7,421 nt of DNA. Source: Bacteroidia bacterium. GTDB taxonomy: Bacteria > Bacteroidota > Bacteroidia > Bacteroidales > UBA12481. The stretch is from the NCBI GenBank assembly GCA_026391235.1, contig JAPLDV010000380.1:1-7421 (forward strand), in the 5' to 3' direction. Positions 6,734-7,421 of the stretch are shown one piece after another (position 1 is the stretch's first letter; every line of letters begins with the position of its first letter). The notes beneath the pieces are model-generated. The model was not told where the DNA came from. It did no database searches and saw only the letters and a program-made list of their open reading frames with translations. Position numbers and translations under genes: made by a program.

Positions 6734-7421
6734 TTATTTCTGAATCGGAACGTAGCCTGGTTTATTGGCCTTTAAATCAGCAAGTTTAAGGTTGATTTCG
6801 ATGACTTTTTTCTCATCCAGCTGATAAAAGAAGAGTGCCACAACAGCGATAGCGCTCCAAATGGCAGGCATTAAGGCAAACAAAACACGTACGCCATTTT
6901 CTGTTTGGGCAGTGACGGGCGTGTTGGCGACAAAGCCAAAATAGGCCAGCAGATATCCGGCGATTGCACCTCCGATTGACCAGCCGAGCTTTTGAGCAAA
7001 ATTGGCGGATGAAAAAATCAATCCTGTTGCTCTTCTTCCTGTTTTCAGCTCCGAAATTGCACAGCGCCTGAAAGGTAAACATAGCTGTAATCTGGTTTTT
7101 ATCAAGGAAATAATAGGCGACACTTAAAACAGAACCTAAAGTCATCGAGACCATGTACACTCTCTTTTTCCCGATCAACGCAGCCATTGGTTTCAGCACC
7201 AATGTACCCAAAATGCTGAAAACAGTGCCTACAATCATAAAAGTTGAGACAAGGGCTCCAGCCCCGATCTGGAATCCGAACAAATCAGCAGTACCCGCAT
7301 TATTGACGTAGTATTTGAAATAGAAAATGATGGATCCGTTTCGTATGGCCACATACAGGCAAGTCATTATCCCAACCAGGGTCAGAATTAGCCAGGGCAC
7401 ATTGCTAAACAGATCTTTCAA
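6734..7421 (-). pseudogene. GPH/MFS-type sugar symporter, C-terminal half, frameshifted with internal deletion (5' end outside window)
   Basis: Two overlapping frames each encode part of one membrane transporter. The first enters at the right edge and reads as transporter to N122-F123 (7058-7053), with hydrophobic helices at about residues 8-32, 45-75 and 89-107 and the loop KPMAALIGKKR (77-87). The second resumes as SELKTGRRATGL at 7054 and continues with two helices (SIGGAIAGYLLAYFGF and LFALMPAIWSAIAVVALFF) to a TAA at 6734-6736. Relatives of the glycoside-pentoside-hexuronide:cation symporter family carry about 19 residues here (pattern GPTxxLLWAMYADTADY) before the S/A-E-x-K-TGRRATG motif. 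That stretch is absent and the frame changes, so no full-length protein can be made from this sequence. If intact, the protein would import a mono- or oligosaccharide across the inner membrane. About 200 N-terminal residues lie outside the window. An assembly or strain-mixture error remains possible. Confidence 0.8.
7047..7054 (-). other. Probable deletion junction in the transporter gene
   Basis: The minus-strand octamer TCGGAGCT belongs to both halves of the broken gene. Read in the upstream frame it gives the end of F123, G124 and A125, as expected at the start of the conserved GAGPT-like loop. Read in the downstream frame it gives S-E-L of SELKTGRR. A deletion between two short copies of TCGGAG would leave exactly one copy. 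With the usual loop length the loss would be about 59 bases, which is not a multiple of three and agrees with the observed frame change. The original sequence is not available here, so the size is an estimate. Confidence 0.55.

Noticed and set aside
6813..7052. Tail of the upstream transporter frame after the junction, rich in Arg and Cys
   Set aside because: Past F123 (apart from the shared junction octamer) the translation turns hydrophilic and unlike a transporter, while the other frame continues the membrane protein; it is out-of-frame read-through, not a separate gene.

Overview
The window looks like a piece of a Bacteroidota chromosome. The evidence is exported enzymes with signal peptides ending in SYSQ, SYGQ or VAQ, start codons preceded by A/T-rich DNA rather than a Shine-Dalgarno sequence, and a typical glycan-degradation gene mix. 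The genus cannot be read from the sequence. All genes are on the minus strand and tightly spaced, so transcription runs from high to low coordinates. There is no gene-free stretch over 300 bases and no RNA gene, insertion sequence or CRISPR array.

In transcription order: (1) 7421-6734, the C-terminal half of a GPH/MFS-type sugar symporter, broken by a frameshift at about 7050 where a conserved stretch of roughly 20 residues is missing; (2) 6700-4175, an exported 841-residue protein that looks like a six-hairpin ((alpha/alpha)6) glycosidase with an internal beta-sandwich domain and no family I can name; (3) 4069-3140, an exported alpha/beta-hydrolase, probably a carbohydrate esterase; (4) 3119-2406, a DeoC-type (deoxyribose-phosphate) aldolase; (5) 2358-1, an exported GH78 alpha-L-rhamnosidase of at least 786 residues that leaves the window before its stop codon. 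Gaps between genes are 33, 105, 20 and 47 bases. Only the 105-base gap before the esterase holds recognisable repeat structure, a possible internal operator or promoter.

The likely joint role, which is inference, is use of a rhamnose-bearing, possibly acetylated plant or algal glycan or glycoside. The esterase would remove acyl groups, the rhamnosidase terminal rhamnose and the six-hairpin protein some other linkage outside the cytoplasm; the symporter would import the released sugar, and the aldolase would act on a phosphorylated sugar in the cytoplasm. No SusC/SusD pair lies in the window. The points most worth a second look are the unclassified six-hairpin protein, the microhomology-type deletion in the transporter, the altered catalytic-site motif of the GH78 enzyme, and the aldolase with an altered phosphate-binding loop.
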